Source: Pseudomonas capeferrum
Lineage (GTDB): Bacteria > Pseudomonadota > Gammaproteobacteria > Pseudomonadales > Pseudomonadaceae
Length of the DNA: 64,000 nt
Direction: 5' to 3'
NCBI RefSeq assembly: GCF_013523055.1
Contig: NZ_JAAMQM010000002.1
Coordinates: 248,001 to 312,000 of the forward strand
The notes beneath the pieces were generated by a model. It ran no database searches, had not been told where the DNA came from, and saw only the letters and a list, made by a program, of their open reading frames with translations. A program made the translations under genes and the position numbers. Below, piece by piece: positions 1 through 8,357 of the stretch. Within the stretch, counting starts at the first letter, position 1. Each line of letters starts with the position of its first letter.

Positions 1-867
1 TCCTATCTTGATGGCCTGTTGCAGGAGGCGACCGAGACGTTCGAGGCGCCCCTGGACAAGCCGGTCGTCGAAATGCTGCCGGAGCTGTCGGTCGAAGCGG
101 CTGCGCCTGACGAATTCCAGGCCGCCGTACTGGAGGAGCAGGTCCGTGACGCTCGACGCGAGCAGGCCCCTGCGCCTCAGGTGGCAGCGTTCGCCGAGCC
201 TTCGCCCGTCCTGCTACCCAGTATCCTGCCCGTGGCCGACCCAGTGGTCGCGGTGGTCGATAGCGAAGTGGTTGCCGAGGCGAGCATCCCGGTGCTGGTC
301 GATGTCGAGAAGTCGATACCCGTCGAGCCTTTGGCCGAAGTGCATAGACCCGCCGTGCCTAACGGGCCTCTGTTGCCGGCGACCCCCGATGGGCGTCCGG
401 CCTGGGCGGCAGAACCCTTCGAGTGCCTGCTGTTCGATGTCGCCGGCCTGACCCTGGCCGTGCCCCTGGTGTGCCTCGGTTCGATTTACCCCCTGGCCGG
501 CCAGGACTTGACGCCTCTGTTCGGTCAGCCGGACTGGTTTTTGGGCATCCTGACCTGCCAGGCCGGTAACCTGAAGGTCCTCGATACCGCGCGCTGGGTC
601 ATGCCGGATCGTTATCGCGAGGATTTTCGGCAGGGCCTGCAGTACGTGATTTCGGTACAAGGATATGAGTGGGGGCTGGCGGTGCATCAGGTCAGCCGTT
701 CGCTACGCCTGGACCCGGACGAGATCAAGTGGCGCAGCCAGCGTGGCCAACGGCCCTGGCTGGCCGGCACCGTGATCGAACACATGTGCGCGCTGCTCGA
801 TGTCGCCGAACTGGCCGAACTGATCGCCAGTGGTGCCGTCAAGCAGATGCACGTTAAACATCAATAA
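1..867 (+). CDS. CheW-domain chemotaxis protein, 5' partial
   Basis: The frame is open from the first base, so the start lies upstream of the window; 288 residues are visible. The first ~130 are a low-complexity Ala/Pro/Glu/Val-rich stretch that looks like a flexible linker. The last ~150 form a CheW-like domain beginning near FECLLFDVAGLTLAVPL. CheW-type domains couple chemoreceptors to the histidine kinase CheA. It sits 40 bp upstream of a canonical cheW on the same strand, and pseudomonads commonly carry this pair at the end of the fli/che operon. The family call is secure; its exact role beside the true CheW is inferred. Confidence 0.9.
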   Translation, partial: SYLDGLLQEATETFEAPLDKPVVEMLPELSVEAAAPDEFQAAVLEEQVRDARREQAPAPQVAAFAEPSPVLLPSILPVADPVVAVVDSEVVAEASIPVLVDVEKSIPVEPLAEVHRPAVPNGPLLPATPDGRPAWAAEPFECLLFDVAGLTLAVPLVCLGSIYPLAGQDLTPLFGQPDWFLGILTCQAGNLKVLDTARWVMPDRYREDFRQGLQYVISVQGYEWGLAVHQVSRSLRLDPDEIKWRSQRGQRPWLAGTVIEHMCALLDVAELAELIASGAVKQMHVKHQ

Positions 868-907
868 GCCGAATACACCGCCAAGCGCGGATTTTGAGGG
901 TAGGGGA

Positions 908-1387
908 ATGAAGAAATCGTCTGCACAGGGTTCCGAAGATCCGGTCCTGCAGTGGGTAACCTTCCGCCTGGACAACGAGTCCTATGGCATCAATGTGATG
1001 CAGGTGCAGGAAGTGCTGCGCTATACCGAAATCGCGCCAGTACCGGGTGCGCCGAGCTATGTGCTGGGTATCATCAACCTGCGTGGTAACGTGGTCACGG
1101 TCATCGATACCCGTCAGCGTTTCGGCTTGATGCCCACCGAGGTCACCGACAACACGCGCATCGTCATCATCGAGGCCGACAAACAGGTGGTGGGGATCAT
1201 GGTCGACAGCGTGGCCGAGGTGGTCTACCTGCGCCAGTCGGAGATCGAGACCGCGCCGAACGTCGGCAACGAGGAGTCGGCCAAGTTCATCCAGGGCGTC
1301 TGCAACAAGAACGGCGAGCTGCTGATCCTGGTGGAGCTGGACAAGATGATGTCCGAGGAAGAGTGGTACGAGCTGGAGAACATCTGA
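908..1387 (+). CDS. cheW: Chemotaxis coupling protein CheW
   Basis: This 159-residue protein has the length and core of CheW, including VLGIINLRGNVVTVIDTR (about residues 58-75) and the C-terminal NGELLILVELDKM. CheW is a cytoplasmic adaptor joining methyl-accepting receptors to CheA. The ATG at 908 follows a purine-rich GAGGGTAGGGGA Shine-Dalgarno region; extending upstream to 830 would add unrelated residues overlapping the previous gene. It is one base from the next gene and co-directional with the preceding CheW-domain gene, so all three are probably cotranscribed. Confidence 0.96.
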   Translation: MKKSSAQGSEDPVLQWVTFRLDNESYGINVMQVQEVLRYTEIAPVPGAPSYVLGIINLRGNVVTVIDTRQRFGLMPTEVTDNTRIVIIEADKQVVGIMVDSVAEVVYLRQSEIETAPNVGNEESAKFIQGVCNKNGELLILVELDKMMSEEEWYELENI

Positions 1388-1388
1388 G

Positions 1389-1784
1389 TTGATCTTCGAG
1401 GTTGCAGTCATCTTCCTGGCGTTGCTCTGGGCGTTGAGCCTGTGGTTCTTCCTCAACTACAGCAAGCGTCAACGCGAGCTGACCGAGCAGCAGGCAGTAG
1501 GCGACGCGCTGCGTGACCGCCGCATAAAGGACCTGGCCAAGCGCCTGGACGATTACCAGAACGGTACGGTGCGCATGGGCGAGGCCTTGCATGAGCTGCG
1601 GATTCTGGTCGAGCCCTTGCCGGAAAAGATCCAGCAGATCGAGCAGCGCGACCCCAAGACGCTGACGTTCAACCAGGCGGCGAAGCTGGTGAGCATGGGC
1701 GCTAGTGCCGAGGAGCTGGCCCAGTCCTGCGGCCTGACCCGAGCCGAAGCGCAGTTGATGAGCAAGTTGCATCGCGCTGAATGA
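1389..1784 (+). CDS. DUF2802 protein with N-terminal membrane anchor
   Basis: This 131-residue protein begins with a hydrophobic segment (about residues 2-22) followed by a charged, probably coiled-coil stretch (about 25-85). It ends in a helix-turn-helix-like tail ending AQLMSKLHRAE. This is the arrangement of the DUF2802 family usually found right after cheW in Pseudomonas. The start is TTG at 1389, one base after the cheW stop, which implies translational coupling. No enzymatic function is known to me. The last codon is followed at once by a terminator, so it is the last gene of the chemotaxis operon. Confidence 0.85.
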   Translation: MIFEVAVIFLALLWALSLWFFLNYSKRQRELTEQQAVGDALRDRRIKDLAKRLDDYQNGTVRMGEALHELRILVEPLPEKIQQIEQRDPKTLTFNQAAKLVSMGASAEELAQSCGLTRAEAQLMSKLHRAE

Positions 1785-1785
1785 G

Positions 1786-1811
1786 AAAGGGCGACCGTAC
1801 GGTCGCCCTTT
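1786..1811 (+). terminator. Palindromic terminator of the chemotaxis operon
   Basis: The 26 bases are a perfect palindrome with arms AAAGGGCGACCGT and ACGGTCGCCCTTT, starting one base after the DUF2802 stop codon. The A-run before and T-run after the stem make it usable in both directions, so it can also stop leftward transcription leaving the toxin locus. Confidence 0.88.
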
Positions 1812-1860
1812 GACATTGGGGCACGGCTCCCTGGCGACGTGTGATCAGGCCGGCGCCCTG

Positions 1861-2052
1861 TCAGGCCGGTTGTCGTCCTGTGTCGCTGAGACTGCCTTCG
1901 ATGACCTGTTTGTTGCAGGCGGTGATGAAAGCGATCTTGGCAGACAGACGATGGCCGTCCAGGTGTTTCCAGTAATCGCGGGAAGTGAGCGAGATGGTCC
2001 AGCACAAAGCGGACGCCAGATGCATTGACGTAAAAGTGGGCATAGCAGGCAC
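1861..2052 (-). pseudogene. Eroded fragment of a second dermonecrotic-type toxin gene
   Basis: On the minus strand this stretch encodes KIAFITACNKQVIEGSLSD and then stops after GRQPA. It closely matches KIGFIAACNKQVREGSLSD at about residues 188-206 of the intact toxin encoded just upstream (2144-4879). The preceding DYWKHLDGH also aligns with DTYWQNGL of that toxin. Flanking homology fades quickly and no full reading frame exists. I read it as the remnant of a paralogous toxin gene or of a recombination event at this locus. The boundaries are approximate. Confidence 0.6.
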
Positions 2053-2143
2053 TCTGTGCAGTCAAGGAGCAAGGAGAGTCCCAAGCAGATACGAGCGCGA
2101 GCGGTACATAGAGCAACACCCGCACGCCATGTGCAAATGGTCT

Positions 2144-4879
2144 TCAGTTGCGTAGCCAACTGTGCGCCTGGCCCATCTTTGCCACCTGATCCAACGGTAC
2201 ATGCTCGCGCAGGGTCTGGATGAACATGCGCAGGTTGATGACGCTGTGCACGTCATGCAGAGGGCAGACCAACAGATTGCAGACCTCGCGCAGTTGTCGC
2301 AGCCAGGGCAGGCGCCGGTCGATCACGTCATTGAGCATGCCCGGGCCGGTCAGCTGATTGAGGCGTCGGGCATACGCGTCATGCTTGACGGGGTTACCGT
2401 CGAGGTCGTCCCGGGCCGCGTAGAACCCTGGATCGAGCCTGTAGCGATTACGGATTTCTTCGGAAATGGCATCCAGGGTTGGGTTGTCCGGATGGCTGCC
2501 GATGCTGCTGCTGTTGAACTTGATATACATGCCCATCTGATCGTTCGATACCGGCGGTGCCAGTACCAGTCCATCGGCCGTGGTGGACAGCTCGCGTCTG
2601 GCCAGGGGCGGTACGCTCGAACCGGGCGAGGTGCTCAAGAGCAGTCGATCGTCGGCATCCAGATAGAGGCCGCCGAAGTGATTGAGCAGTCGATAGCGGA
2701 GGATGTCGGAGGCTGACGCGAAATGGGTGCCTCGACCGCCGTCGCCCACCAGGGCGGCCTGATACTGGGCAAAGTAAGGGGATTGGGCAAAATCCTGATA
2801 GAAGGCCTCGTCTTCCAAAGGCAGAACGGTCAGCCGGGGCGCGCGCGCGCGAAGCACGCTCAGGTTGCGCTGGTAGACGCTGGGGTCCTGACGTGACAGG
2901 AACAGCTGATACTGGTAGTCGGTCTGTTCCAGCGCCCGGGCATTGTGCTCGAGCGCCTCGAGGAATTCTTCATCGATGTTCAGATTGCCTACCCACAGGT
3001 TGGAGATGATCCTCGGAATCGGCGTACGCGCCAAGGCACTGTAGAAGGCAAAGTCGATTGGCAGTTCGACCTGGATGCCGATTGCACGCAAGGTTGCCAT
3101 TCGTTGTTCGTCCGTCACCGTCCGCGTGCTGTCCTCCAGCCTGGTGAGGCTGGTCGTATTGCCTGGGTTGACGATCCAGCGGGTTGGATCTTCGAGTTTT
3201 ACATCCTTGAGCTTGATGAAACTGTCGCTACCCATCTCGTATTCGACCCATTCGCTGACCAGGCCGGCCTCATCCGTGAACCAGGCAGCGAAGCGATGCA
3301 GCAGGTTCTCGTCGATTCTGACGACCAGCGATGTCAGGTCGGAAGACAGCTGCTGGTCATCCCGAAATGCAGCCTGTGCGGGTAGCAGTTCGATATCCGT
3401 TATCGGCACCGTGCCCGCGGACGGGCCCTCCAGGAACTCGCGCAGCTTGAGCGGGGTGAAAAAACCAGGCTTGCGGTAGCAAAATACAGAGAACGATTCG
3501 CGTGCCGCAGTACCCGCCACCGGAATAGCGTTCAGCAGGCCGAACGTCTGCATCTCCAGGCTTTGGGCTTTCTCCTCGAGGGACCGACCGTTTATGGCTT
3601 GATCGAGCCCCAGGCTGAATTGGGCAAGGCCACCGATGACCAGCAACGGCGTAAGTTCGGGCACCGCCACCACCAGCGGCAGCAGGATGCCGGTGGCCAC
3701 GGTGAGATAGCTGCTCCATTTCAGCTTGTCGATGTGGTGGTTGGTGACGATCTGACCGTCGGCATCCTCATAGGAGCGCTGCTTGTGACGCAGGGCAAGG
3801 TATTCGAAAAGGTCGTCCGTGATCGCAGGGCTGTATTCGTCCGCTTTGTAATTGACAATGAATTTCGGGTCCCAGACACCGCTGGTGGCGAAGCCTTCGT
3901 GCTGAACGGAAAACCGGTGGGGCTTGGGGAACAGGCCCAGGCCGGTGAGGGCGGTACGTGCGCCGCTGTAGTCCAGCCCGTCGGGTCGGTCGCCTGGCGT
4001 GAAATGCTGCAGCAAGGCATCGCGTCGCGCGGGGTCCTGGCACTGCACGGCGAACCAGTGTTTCATGTCCGACTCGTTGGCGAACTCGTGTATCGGTGAA
4101 GCGTTGCCGGGAATGTAGAGCAGGAGGTAATCGCTACCCACGCGCTTCAGGCACAGGATCGAGGTCGTGGTATAGCCATAGACATTCAACGACGAAGCCT
4201 TCACCCATCGTTCGCCGTCAGGGATGAGCCCTGCGGCCAGCCAGGCAATGCGACGTCCCTGGTCGGACAGACTACCTTCACGTACTTGTTTGTTGCAGGC
4301 GGCGATGAACCCGATCTTCAGAGCTCGTTGATACTGGGCCAGACCGTTCTGCCAATAGGTGTCCAGGGCCTGTTTGAACTGGTGATGGAAGTGCAGGCCC
4401 CAGATGAACCCCTGGAACTCTTCGGCGCGAATGTCCAGTCGGGTAGCAGGGCCGTATTCCACAGGCTGCACGCGTCGATACAGGCCATTGAAGGTCAGGT
4501 AGGGCGAGGCGTTCGACGATGCGTCGGCGGGCTCTAGTCGGTTGACCAGGCGCACGGCCTGCGTGGGTGCAAGTCCTGCCCAATCGCCGAAATGAAACCC
4601 ACCATAGCCCGAAGCCGGCTCGCCTTGCCAATTGCCGAGCAGAGCTTCCACCAGGTTCATTTTTTGGGTGACGACCGCGTTTTCACGGTAATGGCTGCGT
4701 CCTTCGCCCAGTACCTCGGACTGGTAATGAAGGGTTACCACATCGATGTCTCGTGGGTTGAGCGTCACGTTGCGTTGACGCAACCAGTCTTCGAGCAACG
4801 CTTGGGCCTGCGTGTCGGGTCTGGGGAAATCCTTCAGGGCCTCGCGGATCAGGTGCGGGTTCGGGGCAGGTAGGGTCAT
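2144..4879 (-). CDS. Dermonecrotic-toxin-like protein with C-terminal TcdA/TcdB-type glycosyltransferase domain
   Basis: The protein has 911 residues. About residues 1-370 resemble the DUF6543 'dermonecrotic toxin' region common in Pseudomonas, with FIAACNKQVREGSLSDQGRR near 191-210. A hydrophobic stretch (about 388-425, GILLPLVVAVP and TPLLVIGGL) could be a membrane-insertion segment. About 620-911 is glycosyltransferase-like: IPRIISNLWVGN at 621-632, then SDILRYRLLNHFGGLYLDAD at 723-742 continuing to D744. That Gly-Gly-x-Tyr-x-Asp-x-Asp pattern is the sugar-nucleotide/metal-binding signature of clostridial-type toxins and OCH1-like enzymes. The ATG at 4879 has GGAG about nine bases upstream; longer upstream readings lack homology. 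No immunity gene or secretion signal is evident. It lies inside a chemotaxis/flagellar cluster and is probably accessory. Target and export route are unknown. Confidence 0.82.
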   Translation of the reverse strand: MTLPAPNPHLIREALKDFPRPDTQAQALLEDWLRQRNVTLNPRDIDVVTLHYQSEVLGEGRSHYRENAVVTQKMNLVEALLGNWQGEPASGYGGFHFGDWAGLAPTQAVRLVNRLEPADASSNASPYLTFNGLYRRVQPVEYGPATRLDIRAEEFQGFIWGLHFHHQFKQALDTYWQNGLAQYQRALKIGFIAACNKQVREGSLSDQGRRIAWLAAGLIPDGERWVKASSLNVYGYTTTSILCLKRVGSDYLLLYIPGNASPIHEFANESDMKHWFAVQCQDPARRDALLQHFTPGDRPDGLDYSGARTALTGLGLFPKPHRFSVQHEGFATSGVWDPKFIVNYKADEYSPAITDDLFEYLALRHKQRSYEDADGQIVTNHHIDKLKWSSYLTVATGILLPLVVAVPELTPLLVIGGLAQFSLGLDQAINGRSLEEKAQSLEMQTFGLLNAIPVAGTAARESFSVFCYRKPGFFTPLKLREFLEGPSAGTVPITDIELLPAQAAFRDDQQLSSDLTSLVVRIDENLLHRFAAWFTDEAGLVSEWVEYEMGSDSFIKLKDVKLEDPTRWIVNPGNTTSLTRLEDSTRTVTDEQRMATLRAIGIQVELPIDFAFYSALARTPIPRIISNLWVGNLNIDEEFLEALEHNARALEQTDYQYQLFLSRQDPSVYQRNLSVLRARAPRLTVLPLEDEAFYQDFAQSPYFAQYQAALVGDGGRGTHFASASDILRYRLLNHFGGLYLDADDRLLLSTSPGSSVPPLARRELSTTADGLVLAPPVSNDQMGMYIKFNSSSIGSHPDNPTLDAISEEIRNRYRLDPGFYAARDDLDGNPVKHDAYARRLNQLTGPGMLNDVIDRRLPWLRQLREVCNLLVCPLHDVHSVINLRMFIQTLREHVPLDQVAKMGQAHSWLRN

Positions 4880-4938
4880 GTGTCGCACTCCGTGTCTGGA
4901 AAAGACACAGGGTCGGCCGCCTCGACATCGGGAATGCG

Positions 4939-5283
4939 TTAGATATTGCTCTTGTCGAATGGCAACCGAGGGGCCGACGGCGTCACATCGCGCTCGCCAG
5001 GCGTGCTGTCGACGAAGCCGTCCGGAACCTTGCCGCGCAGTTGCCAGGCAAAGGCAATGATCTCGGCGATGGTCAGGTAAAGCGCTTCGGGGATCTGCTC
5101 GCCCAACTCCAGTCGTGCCAGCAACCGCACCAGCTCGGCGTTCTCGTAGATCGGGACTTCGTGCTCGCGGGCCAGGGCCAGGATGGCTTCGGCCAGGGTG
5201 TCTTCGCCCTTGGCACTGACGGTAGGCGCGTCCAGCCCGTCGTAACTCAAGGCAATGGCTTGTCGGCTGTGCTTGTCGGTCAT
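4939..5283 (-). CDS. FlhB C-terminal-domain-like protein (EscU/YscU family)
   Basis: The protein has 114 residues. Residues 6-88 (AIALSYDGLDAPTVSAKG through YLTIAEIIAFAWQLRGK) match the cytoplasmic C-terminal domain of the flagellar export switch FlhB. The membrane domain is absent and no NPTH autocleavage motif is present. Such stand-alone paralogs often follow fliK-like genes. Its ATG (5281-5283) overlaps the fliK stop by four bases (ATGA), so it is translationally coupled to fliK. A role as an accessory to type III flagellar export is inferred from the family and context. Confidence 0.88.
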   Translation of the reverse strand: MTDKHSRQAIALSYDGLDAPTVSAKGEDTLAEAILALAREHEVPIYENAELVRLLARLELGEQIPEALYLTIAEIIAFAWQLRGKVPDGFVDSTPGERDVTPSAPRLPFDKSNI

Positions 5284-6845
5284 GCGGTTTCATCCACCCA
5301 GCGTTGCTCCAGTCGTGTCGTCGGCCCTTGCGGTGGCGTGCCGGCATGGCAGGCCAGATCGCCGACATCAAGGCCGCGCGACAGCAGGCGTTTGCGCAGC
5401 TCCCCTAGGTGGCTGTCGATCAACTGCGCGGTGGACGGTCGCTCGGCCCACAACTGGCCGGACAGCTTGCCTTGGATGAGTTGCGCCTGGACCTGCAGCG
5501 GGCCGATCGGCGGCAGGTCGAAGGCCAACTCGATACGCCACAGGGCCGTGAGCGGATCACGCGAGTCGCGCTGCGAGTCCTCCTGCTGACGCGGCGTCTC
5601 CTCGCGTTGCAGCTTGACCTGCAGCGGCACGAAATCCGGACCTTGGCGTACGGGGATCTCCGTCTGCCAGGTGGTTTGCACGTTGCCGTTCTCGGCGGTG
5701 CCGGTTTGTTGCAAGCTAGCCAGCTGATGACTTTGCAGACGAGAAATTGCCGCGGCCGCAAGACGCAGCAAGTGTTGCAGGTCGTCTTCGCCTTCCAGGC
5801 TCTGCAATAGACGCGAGGGTAGGGGGAAACTCCCTGGCGGTGGCCGAGGCCCGACCTGTCCGAGCATGCCCAGGGCATGGCGCACGAAGCCAGGCAGCGC
5901 CTGGGCCAAGGTACCAGCGGTCGCCGCCGAGGCGAGCATGGAATTGCTCGGTACACCGGGTAGCAGCTGCGCCGCCAGGCGCCCGAGTTGCGCCTTGAAG
6001 TCGCTGCCCATGCCGCCGGGCAGTCCTCCCAGCAGCTTGGCCTCGAAGAAAGCCCCGCTGTTGCCCAAAGCCTGCGCCAGGCCCTTGGCATCGCTGAGCT
6101 GGCGAGCATCCGGCAAGCCAGCCAACAGTTGCTCGGCGCTGGCGCGCAGCGAGCCGTGGGAGGCGCCGTTGTCCTGTATCTGCTGCAAGGCGGCCAGCAG
6201 CCCGGGCAGGGACGCCTGGCGACCTTGCTGGGCCAGCAGTTGCTGCGCGATTGCGAGTTGATCCTGACGTCCGCTCAACGGCACGAAACGCAACGACTGA
6301 TCGCCTTGTACCAAGGCAGTGAGCAGGCTGCCCACCGGCAAGGAGCGCGGACTATCGATGCTAAGCGTGGCGCCGGCCTGGGCGCTGTTGAGCAGGCTTA
6401 CCAGGGCGCGAAAGGTCGTTGGTTCTCCGGGGCTTCCTGGCAAGGGTTGGCTGGTCATGACCTTGCCTTGCAATAACGTGCCTATCGGGAGCTGGCTGGT
6501 GTCCAGGCGGGACAGCGCAACGTCGCGGCGGTTGGCGACCTGCTGGATCAGCAGATTGGAGCTGTCCAGCGGCTGGCTGACGAGCAATTGGCTACCTTGG
6601 AGCAACGGCTGATTGCCGCTGGTCTGCACCTGGGCCTGGGCACCATTGGCCAAGGTCAGACGCAGGACCATCTGGAAATCCTGACCTACTTGGCGCAGAG
6701 ACATGACCTCGGCCCTGGCGCTTTCACCCGCGGGTAGCAACCCGGACTGCGGTTGCAGCAGGCGCAGCAGCTCGCCGGTCATGGCAGCCTTGCCCGCTTG
6801 CGGATTGACCGCCGCTTGCGCGCCAAGACTATTGATTTCGGTCAT
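5280..6845 (-). CDS. fliK: Flagellar hook-length control protein FliK
   Basis: The protein has 521 residues. A Gln/Leu/Ala-rich variable N-terminal two-thirds precedes a C-terminal domain (about 430-515, including FDLPPIGPLQVQAQLIQGKL and a LRKRLLSRGLDVG helix) that fits the FliK hook-length control domain. FliK is secreted by the flagellar export apparatus and helps switch substrates when the hook is complete. I chose the ATG at 6845 (MTEINSLG); an upstream extension to 6935 would run into the intergenic promoter region. An exact TTGTATACAA palindrome lies three bases upstream of this start. It forms an operon with the FlhB-like gene. Confidence 0.86.
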   Translation of the reverse strand: MTEINSLGAQAAVNPQAGKAAMTGELLRLLQPQSGLLPAGESARAEVMSLRQVGQDFQMVLRLTLANGAQAQVQTSGNQPLLQGSQLLVSQPLDSSNLLIQQVANRRDVALSRLDTSQLPIGTLLQGKVMTSQPLPGSPGEPTTFRALVSLLNSAQAGATLSIDSPRSLPVGSLLTALVQGDQSLRFVPLSGRQDQLAIAQQLLAQQGRQASLPGLLAALQQIQDNGASHGSLRASAEQLLAGLPDARQLSDAKGLAQALGNSGAFFEAKLLGGLPGGMGSDFKAQLGRLAAQLLPGVPSNSMLASAATAGTLAQALPGFVRHALGMLGQVGPRPPPGSFPLPSRLLQSLEGEDDLQHLLRLAAAAISRLQSHQLASLQQTGTAENGNVQTTWQTEIPVRQGPDFVPLQVKLQREETPRQQEDSQRDSRDPLTALWRIELAFDLPPIGPLQVQAQLIQGKLSGQLWAERPSTAQLIDSHLGELRKRLLSRGLDVGDLACHAGTPPQGPTTRLEQRWVDETA

Positions 6846-6847
6846 GA

Positions 6848-6857
6848 TTGTATACAA
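6848..6857. promoter_or_regulatory. TTGTATACAA palindrome between fliK and ccmA
   Basis: This is an exact copy of the 10-bp palindrome found upstream of gcl, the HbpS-like gene, puuE and the NCS1 permease in this window. Here it lies three bases before the fliK start and about 19 bases upstream of the -35 of the ccm promoter. Function at this site is unproven; it may be coincidental. Confidence 0.4.
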
Positions 6858-6875
6858 CCTATGGAGCCAGCATTC

Positions 6876-6902
6876 TTGGCAATGGGACATCGTATGTATA
6901 AT
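6876..6902 (+). promoter_or_regulatory. Probable sigma-70 promoter of the ccm operon
   Basis: TTGGCA (6876-6881) and TATAAT (6897-6902) are separated by 15 bases (16 if the -35 is read one base earlier). A transcript would start near 6909, leaving a leader of about 105 nt before ccmA. The perfect -10 and the operon-start position support the call; the short spacer is a weakness. Confidence 0.55.
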
Positions 6903-7013
6903 GCCGGCCGTCCCTCCGGCCAAGCGACCTGGCACCCACCGGGCTGTCCGTCATTGCCAGTATAACGGCAGGTTGGAAGGCGACTTGAGACCGCTACCGC
7001 ATAAGGCGAAACC

Positions 7014-7646
7014 GTGACCTTTCATCTCCAAGCCGTGGGCCTGGCCTGCGAGCGCGACTGGCGCATGTTGTTCGAGCATCTGGACTTGCAATTGCACCCT
7101 GGCGACATGCTGCAGGTCAGCGGCCCCAATGGCAGCGGCAAGACCAGCCTGCTACGGCTCCTGGCCGGATTGATGCAGCCAACCGCCGGGCAGCTCCTGC
7201 TCGATGAACGTCCGTTGGCGGAGCAGCGCCAGGTCCTGGCCGCCCTGTTGCTGTGGATCGGCCATGCCGCCGGGATCAAGGACCTGCTGACCGCTCAGGA
7301 GAATCTGTCGTGGTTGTGCGCCCTGCACCGGCCCGCCACCCTCGAGGCGATCGACGGCGCCCTGGCCGCCGTGGGGCTGCGGGGCTTCGAGGATGTCCCC
7401 TGTCATACGCTTTCGGCGGGCCAGCAGCGTCGTGTCGCCCTGGCTCGGTTGTACCTCGACAGCCCGCCGCTGTGGATCCTCGACGAACCGTTCACGGCGC
7501 TCGACAAGGAGGGTGTGGCGCAGCTGGAAGCTCACCTGGCGGCGCACTGCGAAGGCGGCGGGACGGTGGTCCTGACCACTCACCACAGCCTCCAGCGCAA
7601 GCCGACCGGCTATCGTGAACTGAATCTGGGGCAATGGGCCGCATGA
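7014..7646 (+). CDS. ccmA: Cytochrome c biogenesis ABC ATPase CcmA
   Basis: The protein has 210 residues and is a compact ABC ATPase. Walker A is GPNGSGKT (37-44), the signature [14 protein letters not shown], and Walker B LWILDEPF. In System I cytochrome c maturation CcmA powers CcmB/C/D and releases holo-CcmE. The GTG at 7014 is preceded by AAGGCG. It is the first gene of nine ccm genes and overlaps ccmB by ATGA. Length and motifs are normal. Confidence 0.95.
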   Translation: MTFHLQAVGLACERDWRMLFEHLDLQLHPGDMLQVSGPNGSGKTSLLRLLAGLMQPTAGQLLLDERPLAEQRQVLAALLLWIGHAAGIKDLLTAQENLSWLCALHRPATLEAIDGALAAVGLRGFEDVPCHTLSAGQQRRVALARLYLDSPPLWILDEPFTALDKEGVAQLEAHLAAHCEGGGTVVLTTHHSLQRKPTGYRELNLGQWAA

Positions 7647-8311
7647 GTGTTTTCGCCCTGCTGTTGAAACGCGAAGCTCGGCTGTTGTTTCGACGCCCCG
7701 CCGAACTCGCCAACCCGCTGGTATTCTTCGCCATCGTCGTGGCCATGTTTCCGTTGGCCGTAGGCCCCGAGTCGCAATTGTTGCAAACCTTATCACCGGG
7801 CCTGGTCTGGGTCGCTGCGCTGCTGGCGGTGCTGCTGTCGCTCGACGGGCTGTTTCGCAGCGATTTCGAGGATGGCTCGCTGGAGCAGTGGCTGCTGTCG
7901 TCCTACCCCTTGCCGCTGCTGGTATTGGCCAAGGTCCTGGCGCACTGGATCTTTTCGGGCCTGGCACTGGTATTGTTGGCACCATTGCTTGCGCTGATGC
8001 TCGGTCTGCCTTCGGCCTGCCTGCCGGTCCTCCTGGGCTCGCTGTTGCTTGGCACTCCTGTTCTCAGTCTGCTGGGCGCAGTAGGCGCGGCCCTTACCGT
8101 AGGCCTCAAGCGCGGAGGGCTATTGCTGGCGCTGTTGATCCTGCCGTTGTATATCCCTGTCTTGATTCTGGGCAGTGGGGCCTTGCAGGCGGCGTTGCAA
8201 TCGATGCCGGCGACCGGCCATCTGCTCTGGCTCGCCAGCCTCGCCGCCCTGGCTGTAACCCTGGCACCCTTTGCAATAGCGGCCGGCCTGAAGATCAGCG
8301 TCGGCGAATAA
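7643..8311 (+). CDS. ccmB: Heme exporter membrane protein CcmB
   Basis: The protein has 222 residues with about six hydrophobic segments and an N-terminal cytoplasmic [17 protein letters not shown] typical of CcmB. It forms the membrane part of the CcmAB ABC complex. The ATG at 7643 overlaps the ccmA TGA. A start three codons earlier at 7634 is possible but lacks support. A short hairpin and 46 bases separate it from ccmC. Confidence 0.94.
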   Translation: MSVFALLLKREARLLFRRPAELANPLVFFAIVVAMFPLAVGPESQLLQTLSPGLVWVAALLAVLLSLDGLFRSDFEDGSLEQWLLSSYPLPLLVLAKVLAHWIFSGLALVLLAPLLALMLGLPSACLPVLLGSLLLGTPVLSLLGAVGAALTVGLKRGGLLLALLILPLYIPVLILGSGALQAALQSMPATGHLLWLASLAALAVTLAPFAIAAGLKISVGE

Positions 8312-8317
8312 CGAGGT

Positions 8318-8334
8318 CTGGGCGCTAAGCCCAG
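8318..8334. other. Intercistronic hairpin between ccmB and ccmC
   Basis: CTGGGC and GCCCAG flank a five-base loop. There is no T-tract, so it is unlikely to be a terminator. It could act in mRNA stability or processing in the only real gap within the ccm operon. Confidence 0.35.
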
Positions 8335-8357
8335 CAAAGACCCTTGGATGCACCGTG

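Noticed and set aside
4880..5371. N-terminal extension of the toxin gene
   Set aside because: The extension overlaps the FlhB-like gene in another frame, is Arg/His-rich and lacks homology; ATG 4879 has its own ribosome binding site.
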